From contig JBIQLG010000001.1 in NCBI GenBank assembly GCA_044464485.1, positions 186,001 through 250,000 on the forward strand: a stretch of DNA of 64,000 nucleotides. Direction: 5' to 3'. Source of the stretch: Terrimesophilobacter sp044464485. GTDB lineage: Bacteria; Actinomycetota; Actinomycetes; Actinomycetales; Microbacteriaceae. The position numbers and the translations under genes are program-made. The notes below the pieces were generated by a model, which searched no databases, was not told the origin of the DNA, and saw nothing but the letters and a program-made list of their open reading frames with translations. Within the stretch, counting starts at the first letter, position 1. Each line of letters starts with the position of its first letter. Shown piece by piece: positions 18,007 through 27,124 of the stretch.

Positions 18007-18056
18007 CAGACGCGGTACGTTTGTGACGCCACAACGATAGCTTGTAGGAGGCGAAA

Positions 18057-19013
18057 TTGCTGGGACCACATGTGCCAGACCTGGTGGCGCTGGAGGTGTT
18101 CGTTGCGGTCGGCGAGGAAGGAAGCATCTCCCGAGCGGCACGGAGGCTGGGGATGTCCCAACAGGCGGTGTCTGCCCGCATGCGCTCCATGGAGAAGCTG
18201 ATCGGCTCGGAACTGCTGATCCGGACCGCACGTGGCTCGACGCTCAGCCCGGCTGGCCGAGTGGTGAGCGGTTGGGCGGGGGATGTACTTGCAGCGGCGC
18301 AACTGCTGGATGCCGGCATTGCGTCGCTGCGATCCCAAACCGCCAGGCAGCTTAATGTCGCCGCGAGTCTCACCATCGCGGAGTATCTTCTCCCGCGCTG
18401 GCTCGTGGCGCTTCGAACCCGGCAGGAAGCTTCCGGAGTTCCGCCAACGCAAGTGGGCTTGACCGCCGCCAACAGTGAGGACGTCATCGACTTCGTCCGC
18501 TCCGGGCACGTGCCGCTTGGATTCATTGAGACTGCGGCTCTTCCGTCCGGGTTGCGCGTGCGCAGAATCGGGTTTGACGAACTGAGGGTCGCTGTCGCAC
18601 CGCACCACACGTGGGCGCGCAGAAGCAGTCCCGTGACGGTGAACGAACTCGTGCGCACTCCGCTGGTTTCGCGGGAACCCGGATCGGGCACCAGATCTAC
18701 TTTCGAAATGTTGCTCACCGCCGCCTCGGGTGGAGAAGCTATCGCCGCGCCGCGCGTGGAACTCTCCAGCACCGCCGCAGTCCGCACATCCATTGCCGCG
18801 GGCACAGCACCCGGGGTGCTGAGCTCGCTGGCCATCGCCGATGATCTCGCGCTCGGGCGGCTAGTCGCCGTCCCAGTGGAGGGGCTCACGCTCCGACGAC
18901 AACTTTCCGCAATCTGGCGAACCGGCAACACGCCACCGCTCGGCCCGGCGCAGGACCTGGTGACGATTGCTTGCGCCGGTAGTGGGACTCAGCCCACCGG
19001 CCGCGAGGCGTGA
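18057..19013 (+). CDS. LysR-family transcriptional regulator
   Basis: A protein of 318 residues starting at TTG 18057, with TAGGAGG 6 bases upstream. The N-terminal HTH (LVALEVFVAVGEEGSISRAARRLGMSQQAVSARMRSME, residues 9-46, in two parts) is typical, and the substrate-binding domain occupies about residues 90-300. It is divergent from the YeiH-type exporter with about 50 bases between starts, the standard LysR layout, so it probably activates that gene. It is convergent with the cyclodeaminase gene, overlapping it by 25 bases. Confidence 0.94.
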   Translation: MLGPHVPDLVALEVFVAVGEEGSISRAARRLGMSQQAVSARMRSMEKLIGSELLIRTARGSTLSPAGRVVSGWAGDVLAAAQLLDAGIASLRSQTARQLNVAASLTIAEYLLPRWLVALRTRQEASGVPPTQVGLTAANSEDVIDFVRSGHVPLGFIETAALPSGLRVRRIGFDELRVAVAPHHTWARRSSPVTVNELVRTPLVSREPGSGTRSTFEMLLTAASGGEAIAAPRVELSSTAAVRTSIAAGTAPGVLSSLAIADDLALGRLVAVPVEGLTLRRQLSAIWRTGNTPPLGPAQDLVTIACAGSGTQPTGREA

Positions 19014-19549
19014 GCCGCGGCGTTTCTGGCACGAGCCGCGGCGGATTCCGAACGGCCCACAAGCTCTGACTCACCCACGTTCGCACCAATGAGTTTCGCA
19101 CTTATCTCCGCGACCGTCACCGCGATTCGCACCGCTGCATCCGCGTCGAAGCGCAGATTCGGGTTGCCCATCGTCACCAGGTTTGCCGCGAGCTCGGCGA
19201 CATCCGCCGCAGCGTCGCCCATGACCGCGAGCTCTACGGATAACGCGTGCAGTGCGGAGGTTCGATGATCGCCCGATGCCGCGAGTGCGTCCGCGTAACC
19301 GGCGGCGTCTGCAGTGATGACGGGCTCGAATCGGCCTCGCAACACATCTGCTTGCGCGGCGATCTCCTCTGCCTCAGCCAGCCTGGATGCGGATCGGTGT
19401 GCAACTTTCGCGGTAAGGCCGGCGGCGAGCGCGCCGAGAACCGCAACGACGGAGCCCGCCGCAGGCACGGAGTCTGCGCCGGCAACGTCGCCGACCAGTG
19501 CGCGCAACGGCAGGTCGAGGTAGTCGCTCCCCGTGGAATCGAAGGACAT
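18989..19549 (-). CDS. fchA: Cyclodeaminase/cyclohydrolase (FchA-like) folate enzyme
   Basis: A protein of 186 residues with the formimidoyl-THF cyclodeaminase (FTCD_C) fold: LVGDVAGADSVPAAGSVVAVLGALAAGLTAKVAH in two parts at the N-terminus, followed by a bundle of alanine-rich helices with the typical NPNLRFDADAA segment. FchA interconverts 5,10-methenyl-THF and 10-formyl-THF, or deaminates formimino-THF. The start ATG shares one base with the fhs stop (TGATG), so it is co-translated with formate-THF ligase; this favours the cyclohydrolase role. It ends inside the convergent lysR gene. Confidence 0.85.
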   Translation of the reverse strand: MSFDSTGSDYLDLPLRALVGDVAGADSVPAAGSVVAVLGALAAGLTAKVAHRSASRLAEAEEIAAQADVLRGRFEPVITADAAGYADALAASGDHRTSALHALSVELAVMGDAAADVAELAANLVTMGNPNLRFDADAAVRIAVTVAEISAKLIGANVGESELVGRSESAAARARNAAAHASRPVG

Positions 19550-21240
19550 CAGGACAGTCCGACAATTTCGCCAGAATCGTCGATGTCGATGATTTCGGCC
19601 GCGGGAGCTGACGACAGGCCGGGCATTGTGCGCATGTCTCCGCACAGCGGGTAGATGAATCCTGCTCCGATGGATGCACGTACCTCGCGCACAGGCAGAC
19701 GCCACCCCTTCGGTGCGCCCTTGACGGCAGGGTTTGCCGAGAGGGAGAGGTGTGTTTTGGCAATGCACACCGGCAAGTTGCCAAAGCCGGCAGCTTCATA
19801 CCTGGCAAGCTGTTTCGCCGCCAGCGGTGAAACGTCCAGGCCGTCCGCGCCATACATCTCGCGCGCGATGGTATCGATTTTGTCGGTGAGAGACAGGCCG
19901 TCCTCGTACAAATATGTGAAGTCGGATGGCTCGTCGCAGGCCTCGGCGACGGCTTCCGCCAATTCGGCCGCACCCTTTCCACCCTCGGTGAAGTGGTAGC
20001 TGATCGCCACGCGCACACCCTGTTCTTCGGCAACCTCCATGATCGCCTTGTGCTCGCTCGGATGATCGGTCGGGAAGGCATTCACGGCAATGACAGGCGA
20101 TACCCCGTGCCGCTTCACATTGGCGATCTGCTGCCTCAGGTTGGCAGCGCCCTCGAACACGTCGTCGGGGCTCTCCGCGAGCATTTCGGCCGGCAGTGGG
20201 CGGCCGGCGACCACGCGATACTTGCCCGAGTGCGTTTTGAGATCCCGCACGGTGGCCACGATCACAGCGGCATCCGGGGTGAGTCCGGAATTTCTGCACT
20301 TTATGTTGAAGAATTTCTCCGCACCGATGTCCGCGCCGAAGCCTGCCTCCGTGATGAGGTAATCTCCCGCATGGATACCGATTTTGTCGGCCACAACAGA
20401 CGAATTACCCGTGGCAATGTTGCCGAACGGGCCGCAGTGCACAAGCACGGGTGTCCCCTCGACCGTCTGCATAAGGTTCGGCTTGATCGCATCCTTCAGA
20501 ATCACGGCCATCGCACCGGCCGCTTTGAGTTGCTCGGCCGTCACCGGGTCGCCATCGCCGTTGTACCCCACGACCATGCGTCCAAGGCGCGTACGCAGAT
20601 CCCGCAGCCCCGAGCACAGCGACAGCAGCGCCATCACCTCGCTCGCAGCCGTGATGTCGAAACCCGTCTGACGGGGGTTGCCGTCATCGGCGCCGCCAAG
20701 CCCGGAAACGATGTTGCGCAGTTCGCGATCATTGACATCGAGAACGCGTCGCCAGGTGATCTCGTGCGGATTCAACCCGAGCTGGTTTCCCTTGTGGATG
20801 TGGTTGCCGATCATTGCCGACAAGAGGTTGTGGGCGGCGGTGACCGCGTGCATGTCACCCGTGAGGTGCAGATTGAGCGCTTCCATGGGAACCACCTGCG
20901 CGTAACCGCCGCCGGCCGCGCCGCCCTTAATGCCGAACGTGGGTCCCATCGAGGGCTGCCGGATGGCGACGACTCCGCGCTTGTCGATGTGACCAAAGCC
21001 CTGACCCAATCCGACTGATGTCGTCGTCTTTCCAGAACCGAGCGGCGTGGGCGTGATGGCCGTCACAACGACGTACTTCGCTCGGGGCCGATCCGCCAGC
21101 TCATCGATCGCATCGAGTGAAATCTTCGACGCAGCGTTCCCATAGGGTTCAAGCAAGTGCGGGCCGATCCCGATGCTTGCTGCTACGTCGGCGAGAGGCC
21201 GACGAACGGTGGCGCGGGAGATTGCGAGATCTGACGGCAT
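19549..21240 (-). CDS. fhs: Formate-tetrahydrofolate ligase
   Basis: A protein of 563 residues from the ATG at 21240 (MPSDLAISRATVRRPL); an upstream start at 21285 is open but less typical. It makes 10-formyl-THF from formate, THF and ATP in the cytoplasm. The P-loop is TPTPLGSGKTTTSVGLGQG, with VAIRQPSMGPTFGIKGGAAGGGYAQVVPMEALNLHLTGD (in parts) and NVKRHGVSPVIAVNAFPTD further on. Length is normal for the family. It leads an fhs-fchA operon and lies next to the formate dehydrogenase-like gene, forming a one-carbon cluster. Confidence 0.96.
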   Translation of the reverse strand: MPSDLAISRATVRRPLADVAASIGIGPHLLEPYGNAASKISLDAIDELADRPRAKYVVVTAITPTPLGSGKTTTSVGLGQGFGHIDKRGVVAIRQPSMGPTFGIKGGAAGGGYAQVVPMEALNLHLTGDMHAVTAAHNLLSAMIGNHIHKGNQLGLNPHEITWRRVLDVNDRELRNIVSGLGGADDGNPRQTGFDITAASEVMALLSLCSGLRDLRTRLGRMVVGYNGDGDPVTAEQLKAAGAMAVILKDAIKPNLMQTVEGTPVLVHCGPFGNIATGNSSVVADKIGIHAGDYLITEAGFGADIGAEKFFNIKCRNSGLTPDAAVIVATVRDLKTHSGKYRVVAGRPLPAEMLAESPDDVFEGAANLRQQIANVKRHGVSPVIAVNAFPTDHPSEHKAIMEVAEEQGVRVAISYHFTEGGKGAAELAEAVAEACDEPSDFTYLYEDGLSLTDKIDTIAREMYGADGLDVSPLAAKQLARYEAAGFGNLPVCIAKTHLSLSANPAVKGAPKGWRLPVREVRASIGAGFIYPLCGDMRTMPGLSSAPAAEIIDIDDSGEIVGLS

Positions 21241-21388
21241 GGCCGCTTTGCTGGTTTTAGCTGAATCTAAGATGATGCACACCAATCACCGATGCTCGAC
21301 CAGAAACTCTTTGCGATCCCGGTCGGAACGCACGGAAAGTACTCGGCTAATTCTGTTGGACGTCAAACAACTTATCAAGCGTTCCGCA

Positions 21389-23686
21389 CTACGAGCTCGC
21401 GTGCTCCAGTCGCACAACGACGGACTTGGAGATCGGCGTGTTGCTGCCCTCGGCGGTGGCGTCCAGTGGAACCAGCACATTGGCTTCGGGAAAGTACGCC
21501 GCCACGCAGCCTTTTGCCGTCGGGTACGCGATCACGCGAAAGCGCCTGGCCACCCGATCCACGCCATCGGCATACTCGCTGTGGATGTCGACGATGTCGC
21601 CGTCGGCAAAACCGAGTTCGGCAAGGTCATCCGCGTTCACAAACACAACATGTCGCCCCTTTTTCACGCCGCGATAGCGGTCATTCAGGCTGTACATGGT
21701 GGTGTTGAACTGATCATGCGAGCGCATGGTCTGCAGCAGCAGCCTTCCCGGAGGGACGTCGAGCGCTTCCAGCGCATTGACGGTGATGATCGCCTTTCCG
21801 GATGCGGTGGGGAATGTCCTCGAATCGCGCGGTGGATGGGGGAGTACGAATCCGCCGCTCTGGCGCACTTTGCCGTTGAAATCGTCAAATCCCGGAACGA
21901 CGTGGGATATATGGTCACGGATGACGTCATAATTTTCCTCGAAACCGGCCCAGTCGATCCCGTATCGGTCACCGAGAACTGCTCGCGCGAGCCTCGTCAC
22001 GATGGAGATTTCGGAGAGCAGGCCCGGAGCAACCGGCTTTAGTTTCGGGTAGGAAGGCTGCACGGCGGCCACCGTGTCTTCAACGCTGACGAATTGTTCG
22101 CCGCTGGCCTGAACGTCGATTTCGCTGCGGCCCATCGTCGGAAGAATCAGCGCCTCTTCGCCGATCACGGCGTGGGATCGATTGAGTTTCGTGGAAACCT
22201 GCACGCTCAACTCGGTCCTGCGAACGGCATCCTCGGAGACGCCCGTGTCCGAGATGGCACCGACGAGGTTGCCGCCGAGTGCAAACCACACTTTGATCTT
22301 GCCGTCGCGCATCGCGCGAATTCCGTTGACCGCGTCGACACCGTCTTTGCGGGGAGGGGAGAAACCGAATTCCGTCTGGAGCACGTCAAGGAAAGTCGAC
22401 GGCATTTTTTCCCAGATTCCCATGGTGCGGTCACCCTGAACGTTGCTGTGACCGCGAATCGGCGAGGCACCGGCGCCCGGCTTGCCGATATTGCCTCTCA
22501 AGAACAACAGGTTCATGATCTCTTTGATCGTGGGAACCGCCCGCTTGTGCTGCGTGAGCCCCATCGCCCAGGTGATGATGACGCTGTCAGCCCGAATGTA
22601 GCGTTCGGCGAGTTCATCGATTTCCGCACCGCTGAGGCCCGTGGCGGCCAAAACGGCGTTCTCGTCGAGGTCGGCCAGGTGCTCCGCAAACGCCGCGAGC
22701 CCCTCGCAATGTTTCTCGAGAAAGTCGTGGTCCAGCACCGTGCCCGGGTTGGCCTTCTCCGCGTCTAGAACACGACGCGAAATCGCCTGCATGAGGGCCA
22801 TGTCTCCGCCGAGGCGAATTTGAAGATACTGGTCGGCCAGACCGGTACCCCGGCCGACGATACCGCTGACCTTTTGCGGATTCTTGTAGCGGATGAGTCC
22901 CGCCTCCAGCAGCGGATTCACGGCGACGATCTGCGCGCCCGCGTGCTTCGCTTCCTCGAGGGCCGTGAGCATCCGAGGATGATTTGTTCCCGGGTTCTGG
23001 CCCATGATGATGATGAGGTCGGCTTTGGCGAAATCTGTGTAGAGTATCGTGGCTTTCCCGACGCCTATCACTTCGCCCATGGCGGTGCCGGTGGATTCGT
23101 GGCACATGTTGGAACAGTCCGGAAGGTTGTTCGTCCCAAACGCGCGCGCGAACAGCTGATACACGAAGGCTGTTTCGTTGGCGGTTCGCCCGCTCGTGTA
23201 GAACGCTGCCTGATCGGGGGAGTCAAGACTGTTTAATTTTTGAGCGATGACAGCGAACGCGTCATCCCAACTGATTGGCTGATAGTGGTTCTTGCCCGCT
23301 GGTTTGTACACGGGTTCCACGAGTCGCCCCTGCATTCCGAGCCAGTACTCGTCTTTCGACAGCAGGTCGTCAATCGAATTCTCGCTCCAGAATGAGCGGG
23401 GGACGGTCACAGGTGTGGCTTCCCAGGTGAGGGCCTTGGCCCCGTTCTCGCAGAATTCAAAGGTCTTGCGCTCTGGCGGATCCTCCCATGCGCAACTCAT
23501 GCAGTCGAAACCATCCTTCTGGTTCATCGCCAGAAGACCGCGCAGAGCACGGCTGGCCCCCATGGCACCGAACGCGGGAATCATCGAGTGCGTGACGCCG
23601 GGAACACCCGCAGCCCACTTTTTCGGATGCGTTACACGGAGTTCGTCTTCCTCGGCACTTCGTTCGACCGGTCTGTCGAGAGTCAT
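21389..23686 (-). CDS. FdhF/YdeP-family molybdopterin oxidoreductase (formate dehydrogenase-like)
   Basis: A protein of 765 residues. Cys62, Cys65 and Cys79 (FDCMSC and FEFCENG) bind an Fe-S cluster near the N-terminus. The molybdopterin-binding core shows AFYTSGRTANETAF, NNLPDCSNMCHESTG with a Cys in the Mo-ligand position, IMGQNPGTNHPRML and RGHSNVQGDRTMG. The C-terminal molydop-binding domain has DQFNTTMYSLNDRYRGV. It is the YdeP-like branch; actual formate oxidation is inferred from fdhD and fhs nearby. The start overlaps fdhD by 4 bases. No small subunit or NAD-reducing partner is adjacent. Confidence 0.9.
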   Translation of the reverse strand: MTLDRPVERSAEEDELRVTHPKKWAAGVPGVTHSMIPAFGAMGASRALRGLLAMNQKDGFDCMSCAWEDPPERKTFEFCENGAKALTWEATPVTVPRSFWSENSIDDLLSKDEYWLGMQGRLVEPVYKPAGKNHYQPISWDDAFAVIAQKLNSLDSPDQAAFYTSGRTANETAFVYQLFARAFGTNNLPDCSNMCHESTGTAMGEVIGVGKATILYTDFAKADLIIIMGQNPGTNHPRMLTALEEAKHAGAQIVAVNPLLEAGLIRYKNPQKVSGIVGRGTGLADQYLQIRLGGDMALMQAISRRVLDAEKANPGTVLDHDFLEKHCEGLAAFAEHLADLDENAVLAATGLSGAEIDELAERYIRADSVIITWAMGLTQHKRAVPTIKEIMNLLFLRGNIGKPGAGASPIRGHSNVQGDRTMGIWEKMPSTFLDVLQTEFGFSPPRKDGVDAVNGIRAMRDGKIKVWFALGGNLVGAISDTGVSEDAVRRTELSVQVSTKLNRSHAVIGEEALILPTMGRSEIDVQASGEQFVSVEDTVAAVQPSYPKLKPVAPGLLSEISIVTRLARAVLGDRYGIDWAGFEENYDVIRDHISHVVPGFDDFNGKVRQSGGFVLPHPPRDSRTFPTASGKAIITVNALEALDVPPGRLLLQTMRSHDQFNTTMYSLNDRYRGVKKGRHVVFVNADDLAELGFADGDIVDIHSEYADGVDRVARRFRVIAYPTAKGCVAAYFPEANVLVPLDATAEGSNTPISKSVVVRLEHASS

Positions 23687-24540
23687 GCCGCGCTTCCTTC
23701 CTTCGCTCGCGACCCCACGATGCGTTCGGCCCCGGCATACACCACCATCGAGTCTCCTCTCACGAAACCGACGAGTGTAAGCCCGCCTTCCGCCGCGAGC
23801 TCGGCGGCAAGGGAAGACGGTGCGGAGACCGCAGCGAGCACGGGGATTCCCGCCATGACGGCCTTTTGCGTCAACTCGAAACTCGCGCGGCCGGAAACCA
23901 TGAGCACGGTGCCGCGCAAGGGAAGTCGGTCGTCTTTCAGCGCCCAGCCGATCACCTTGTCGACCGCGTTGTGGCGACCAACGTCTTCGCGCAGCACGAG
24001 AAGCTCACCGGTTTCACCGTGGAACAGCGCAGCTGCGTGCAGACCACCCGTTTTATCGAACACGTCCTGACCTGCCCTCAGCTGCTCCGGCAACGCGGCG
24101 AGCAGATCCTCCGAGACACGCAGCGGATCGCTTTCCACCTCGAATGCGGAGTGAGTCCGCACAGCGTCGATGCTCGACTTGCTGCAGAGCCCGCACGAGC
24201 TGTTCGTCAGAAAGGATCGTTCCAGGCCGGGATTCGGTGGCGGCACATCCGGTGCCAACGTGACGTCCAGTACGTTGTACGTGTTCAGGCTGTCTTCGCT
24301 TGCACCCGCGCAATATCGCGCTGCGCGAAACTGTTCGCTCCTCGTGATCACGCCTTCCGAAACAAGAAAACCCGCGGCCAAATCGACGTCATTCCCCGGT
24401 GTTCGCATTGTGACAGCGAACGAATGTCCTCCCACGCGGATCTCCAGCGGCTCTTCGACCGCGAGCATGTCTTCGCGTAACTGCGGCCTGCCACTCAGGG
24501 CGATACGTGTCACCTTGCGGCGGGCGACTATTCGGACCAT
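23683..24540 (-). CDS. fdhD: Formate dehydrogenase accessory sulfurtransferase FdhD
   Basis: A protein of 285 residues. FdhD transfers sulfur from a cysteine desulfurase to the molybdenum cofactor of formate dehydrogenases. The essential CxxC is present as SSCGLCSKSSID, and the family motifs RTPGNDVDLAAGFLVSEGVI, LREDVGRHNAVDKVIGWAL and VSGRASFELTQKAVMAGIPVLAAVSAPSSLA (in parts) are all clear. It is first in a two-gene operon whose second gene is the FdhF-like oxidoreductase, its expected client. Confidence 0.96.
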   Translation of the reverse strand: MVRIVARRKVTRIALSGRPQLREDMLAVEEPLEIRVGGHSFAVTMRTPGNDVDLAAGFLVSEGVITRSEQFRAARYCAGASEDSLNTYNVLDVTLAPDVPPPNPGLERSFLTNSSCGLCSKSSIDAVRTHSAFEVESDPLRVSEDLLAALPEQLRAGQDVFDKTGGLHAAALFHGETGELLVLREDVGRHNAVDKVIGWALKDDRLPLRGTVLMVSGRASFELTQKAVMAGIPVLAAVSAPSSLAAELAAEGGLTLVGFVRGDSMVVYAGAERIVGSRAKEGSAA

Positions 24541-24617
24541 GACCCATTCTTATCACCGAGTGCCATGACCAACAAGGAAACGCCCGCCGGCAGGATAAGG
24601 TAAGCGGCTCCGGAATC

Positions 24618-25067
24618 TCAGTCGTCGAAGGTGTTCACGAGCGAGTGCGCTGCCCGGTCCAGGTAATCCCACAGGGTGGCGTCGTGCAGCGGCGAAAGTC
24701 CGAGCGCGTCGAGTGCGGTGCGCATGTGCGAAAGCCAGCGGTCCCGCGCATCCGGGTTGACCTTGAACGCGACGTGTCGCTGACGCAGTCGCGGGTGGCC
24801 TCGCTCCTGACTGTAGGTAGCGGGTCCGCCCCAGTACTGCTGAAGGAAAGTGCTCAACCGATGGATGGAGCCTTCGAGATCGTTCTGCGGATACATCGGC
24901 CACAGCACCGGATCCTTCTGCACTTCGCTGTAGAAAGTCCGTACCAATTGGTCGAAGGTCGTGCTGCCGCCAATCTGAGTAAAGAGATCGTCGCGCGGCG
25001 TCGAGCCAGTCTCGCGGGCCAGGAGCGGGAGGTCGCCTCGAGCGGCGCTATCGGCATCCTGACTCAC
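24618..25067 (-). CDS. glbO: Group II truncated haemoglobin
   Basis: A haem-binding globin of 149 residues. Residue landmarks of trHbO are present: Tyr46 at B10 (TFYSEV), YWGGP after helix E, the proximal His98 in RLRQRHVAFKV and Trp111 at G8 in DARDRWLSHM. A short N-terminal extension of about 25 residues precedes the 2-on-2 globin fold. TrHbO proteins bind O2 tightly and are associated with respiration, NO or peroxide chemistry in actinobacteria. The start overlaps the stop of the mechanosensitive channel by 4 bases, so the two form an operon. Confidence 0.94.
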   Translation of the reverse strand: MSQDADSAARGDLPLLARETGSTPRDDLFTQIGGSTTFDQLVRTFYSEVQKDPVLWPMYPQNDLEGSIHRLSTFLQQYWGGPATYSQERGHPRLRQRHVAFKVNPDARDRWLSHMRTALDALGLSPLHDATLWDYLDRAAHSLVNTFDD

Positions 25068-26059
25068 AGTTTCTCGATTTTCTTCTCGGCCTTGGGCGCG
25101 GACTTGGGACTGTCACGCAATGAGGTCGTGCCTGTTGCGCTCGGCGAGGCCGAGTGGTGCTGGTCCAGGATCATGCGGTTGAGCGAGGGCACGCTCACAC
25201 CCAATTCATCCAGGGCGAGTTTGATGCGCAACCGCAGTTCCCGCGCCACCGCCCATTGATCTGCGCTGCGCGTTTTCACGACCAGTCGCACGACAAGTGC
25301 TTCCGCGGTGATCGACTCCACACCCCAGATCTCCGGATTCTCGATGATCTTGCGGCGCCACTCGGGATCGCTGCCCAGCATTTTCGCTGTCGACAGAACG
25401 ACGTCTTTGACTTCATCGATGTTTGCACGGTACGGCACGGGAAGGTCAATGATGACGCGGGCCCAACCCTGAGACTTATTGCCAACCCGAAGGATTTCAC
25501 CGTTGCGAACGTGCCAGAGCGTCCCGTTGACGTCGCGAATGCTGGTGATGCGCACACCGACGTTTTCGACCGTGCCCGACGCCACGCCAAGATCCACGAT
25601 GTCGCCGATTCCGAATTGGTCCTCAAACACCATGAACATTCCGTTCAGGATGTCTTTGACGAGGTTTTGCGCGCCGAAGGCGAGTCCGGCGGCCACGACT
25701 CCCGCAGCACCGAGGATTCCCAGAACGGGAACGTTCATCACGGTGAGGATGAGCACGAAAGCGGACCCGAAAACAACCACGGTCAGAACACTGTTGATGA
25801 CGGTACCCAGTGTGCGGGTGCGCTGAACGATGCGAGCGGCACGCAATGGTGCGGAGGCGAGTTCCTGGGTCTCTTCGACATTGTGCGTCTTCTTTACCCC
25901 GGAGACGACTCGATCGATCGCGCGCCGAAGGATGACGAGAATGAGCCATCGAATGATGAACGCAGCGATGACAATGACGACGATGTCGATGAGCGGGTGC
26001 CACTCCGCGAAGAAGGCGCCAATGGCATCCCAAAAACTCGACCAGATCACGTCATTCAT
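25064..26059 (-). CDS. MscS-family mechanosensitive ion channel
   Basis: A protein of 331 residues with two or three membrane helices in the first 150 residues (IDIVVIVIAAFIIRWLILVIL; TVINSVLTVVVFGSAFVLILTV). The pore-lining TM3 is GILGAAGVVAAGLAFGAQNLVKDILNGMFMV (in parts), with Gly/Ala packing typical of MscS. The beta domain contains FGIGDIVDLGVASGTVENVGVRIT. The C-terminus is basic and rich in Lys. It opens under membrane tension on hypo-osmotic shock. It leads a pair with glbO. Confidence 0.94.
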   Translation of the reverse strand: MNDVIWSSFWDAIGAFFAEWHPLIDIVVIVIAAFIIRWLILVILRRAIDRVVSGVKKTHNVEETQELASAPLRAARIVQRTRTLGTVINSVLTVVVFGSAFVLILTVMNVPVLGILGAAGVVAAGLAFGAQNLVKDILNGMFMVFEDQFGIGDIVDLGVASGTVENVGVRITSIRDVNGTLWHVRNGEILRVGNKSQGWARVIIDLPVPYRANIDEVKDVVLSTAKMLGSDPEWRRKIIENPEIWGVESITAEALVVRLVVKTRSADQWAVARELRLRIKLALDELGVSVPSLNRMILDQHHSASPSATGTTSLRDSPKSAPKAEKKIEKL

Positions 26060-26172
26060 CGCGGTGCCATTCTATTGGCTCGAGGGTGAATATCCGCTCG
26101 GCGACTGATTAGCGACGGTGCAGGCGCGCCGCGCACCGAACGTGCCCGTCCTGACGAATACGTCGCTGGCGT

Positions 26173-26559
26173 TCAGCCGTTGCAGTGGTCAACGAGCCAC
26201 TTGGTGGCGTCCTTCGTGGCAGCGCTCGTGGCATCGTTGAGGCTCGACATGTCTCCTTTGGCTTCCTTGTCCACTGCCTGGGCGACCACGAAAACCTTGG
26301 CACTGATTTCGGCGGGGGCGTTCTGCGCGATGGCATCCCAGTACTTCGCCAGCCCGGTTTCGTCTTCGGCCTTATTGAACAAGTCCGTGTTGTTGAAGGC
26401 CTTGCAGACACCCTCAACCGATCCGCCCGTGTTGTGGTATTGCGCTGCGGCATCCGCGCTGGCACCGCCGCCCGAGCAGGCCGAGCAGGCGAGTATTACC
26501 GCACTTGCGAGAATGATGGTGGCAAGACCATGTGGGGTTTTGACTGCGGGATTAGTCAT
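26173..26559 (-). CDS. Two-cysteine lipoprotein, paralogue 3 of a tandem set
   Basis: A protein of 128 residues with a lipoprotein signal ending SACSGGG and a short linker. The domain opens with GGSVEGVCKAFNNTDLFN and ends at DATKWLVDHCNG. The middle segment YWDAIAQNAPAEISAKV matches the paralogues 26601-27092 (FWQKLADESPSGIKPKV) and 27125-27598 (YWHHTAEEAPAEVKDAA). The two domain cysteines, one at the start and one near the C-terminus, are the likely disulfide. Anchored outside the membrane; function unknown. It is the last of three tandem genes. Confidence 0.78.
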   Translation of the reverse strand: MTNPAVKTPHGLATIILASAVILACSACSGGGASADAAAQYHNTGGSVEGVCKAFNNTDLFNKAEDETGLAKYWDAIAQNAPAEISAKVFVVAQAVDKEAKGDMSSLNDATSAATKDATKWLVDHCNG

Positions 26560-26600
26560 GAGACCGTCCTCATTTCTGCGCGGCTGTGCACGCGCTCGGG

Positions 26601-27092
26601 TTAGCAGTGGGCAACGAAATAGTCGGAGACGGCGGTGACGTTATCCACCCAGGATTGATCGGATGCCGCGGAAGTGTCGCCGGCCTGGATCCTGCGATAT
26701 CCATCCGCAATGGCGGAAACTTTGGGCTTGATGCCCGACGGAGATTCGTCTGCCAACTTCTGCCAGAAGTCCACAACTTGCTTGAGTTGCCCGGCATCGG
26801 AGTCGTCATCGCTGGCCGTGGGCGCGGATACGAGGTCGGTGCAGAAGGGAGTGCCGGCAGCATCCCTGCTTCCACCGATTTCGGTGTTGTCGTTCGAAGA
26901 GTCGGCAGAGTCATCGGAACCGCTTGAGCTGCCGGTATCCGTTGCGTCGGAATTGCTCGACGACGAGGCTGTGCCTCCGTTCTCGGGACCTGGCCCGCTT
27001 GCGGGTGCGCAACCCGCGCAGGCGAGGAGAATGGCGCTCGCGGCAATGACCGTCGTGAGCAGACGCGTTCGCTGAAATTGAGTGATGCGCAT
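26601..27092 (-). CDS. Two-cysteine lipoprotein, paralogue 2 of a tandem set
   Basis: A protein of 163 residues from the ATG at 27092 (MRITQFQRTRLLTTV); an open extension to 27182 is mostly the end of paralogue 1 in another frame. The lipobox is LACAGC. A long Ser/Asp-rich linker (about residues 28-70) leads to the folded part, which runs from PFCTDLVSAP to SDYFVAHC, with one cysteine at each end. It lies 41 bases before paralogue 3 and 32 bases after paralogue 1 on the same strand. Function unknown. Confidence 0.78.
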   Translation of the reverse strand: MRITQFQRTRLLTTVIAASAILLACAGCAPASGPGPENGGTASSSSNSDATDTGSSSGSDDSADSSNDNTEIGGSRDAAGTPFCTDLVSAPTASDDDSDAGQLKQVVDFWQKLADESPSGIKPKVSAIADGYRRIQAGDTSAASDQSWVDNVTAVSDYFVAHC

Positions 27093-27124
27093 GGGGTTCC
27101 TTCCGGGTTGTATTGCGCTGACGG

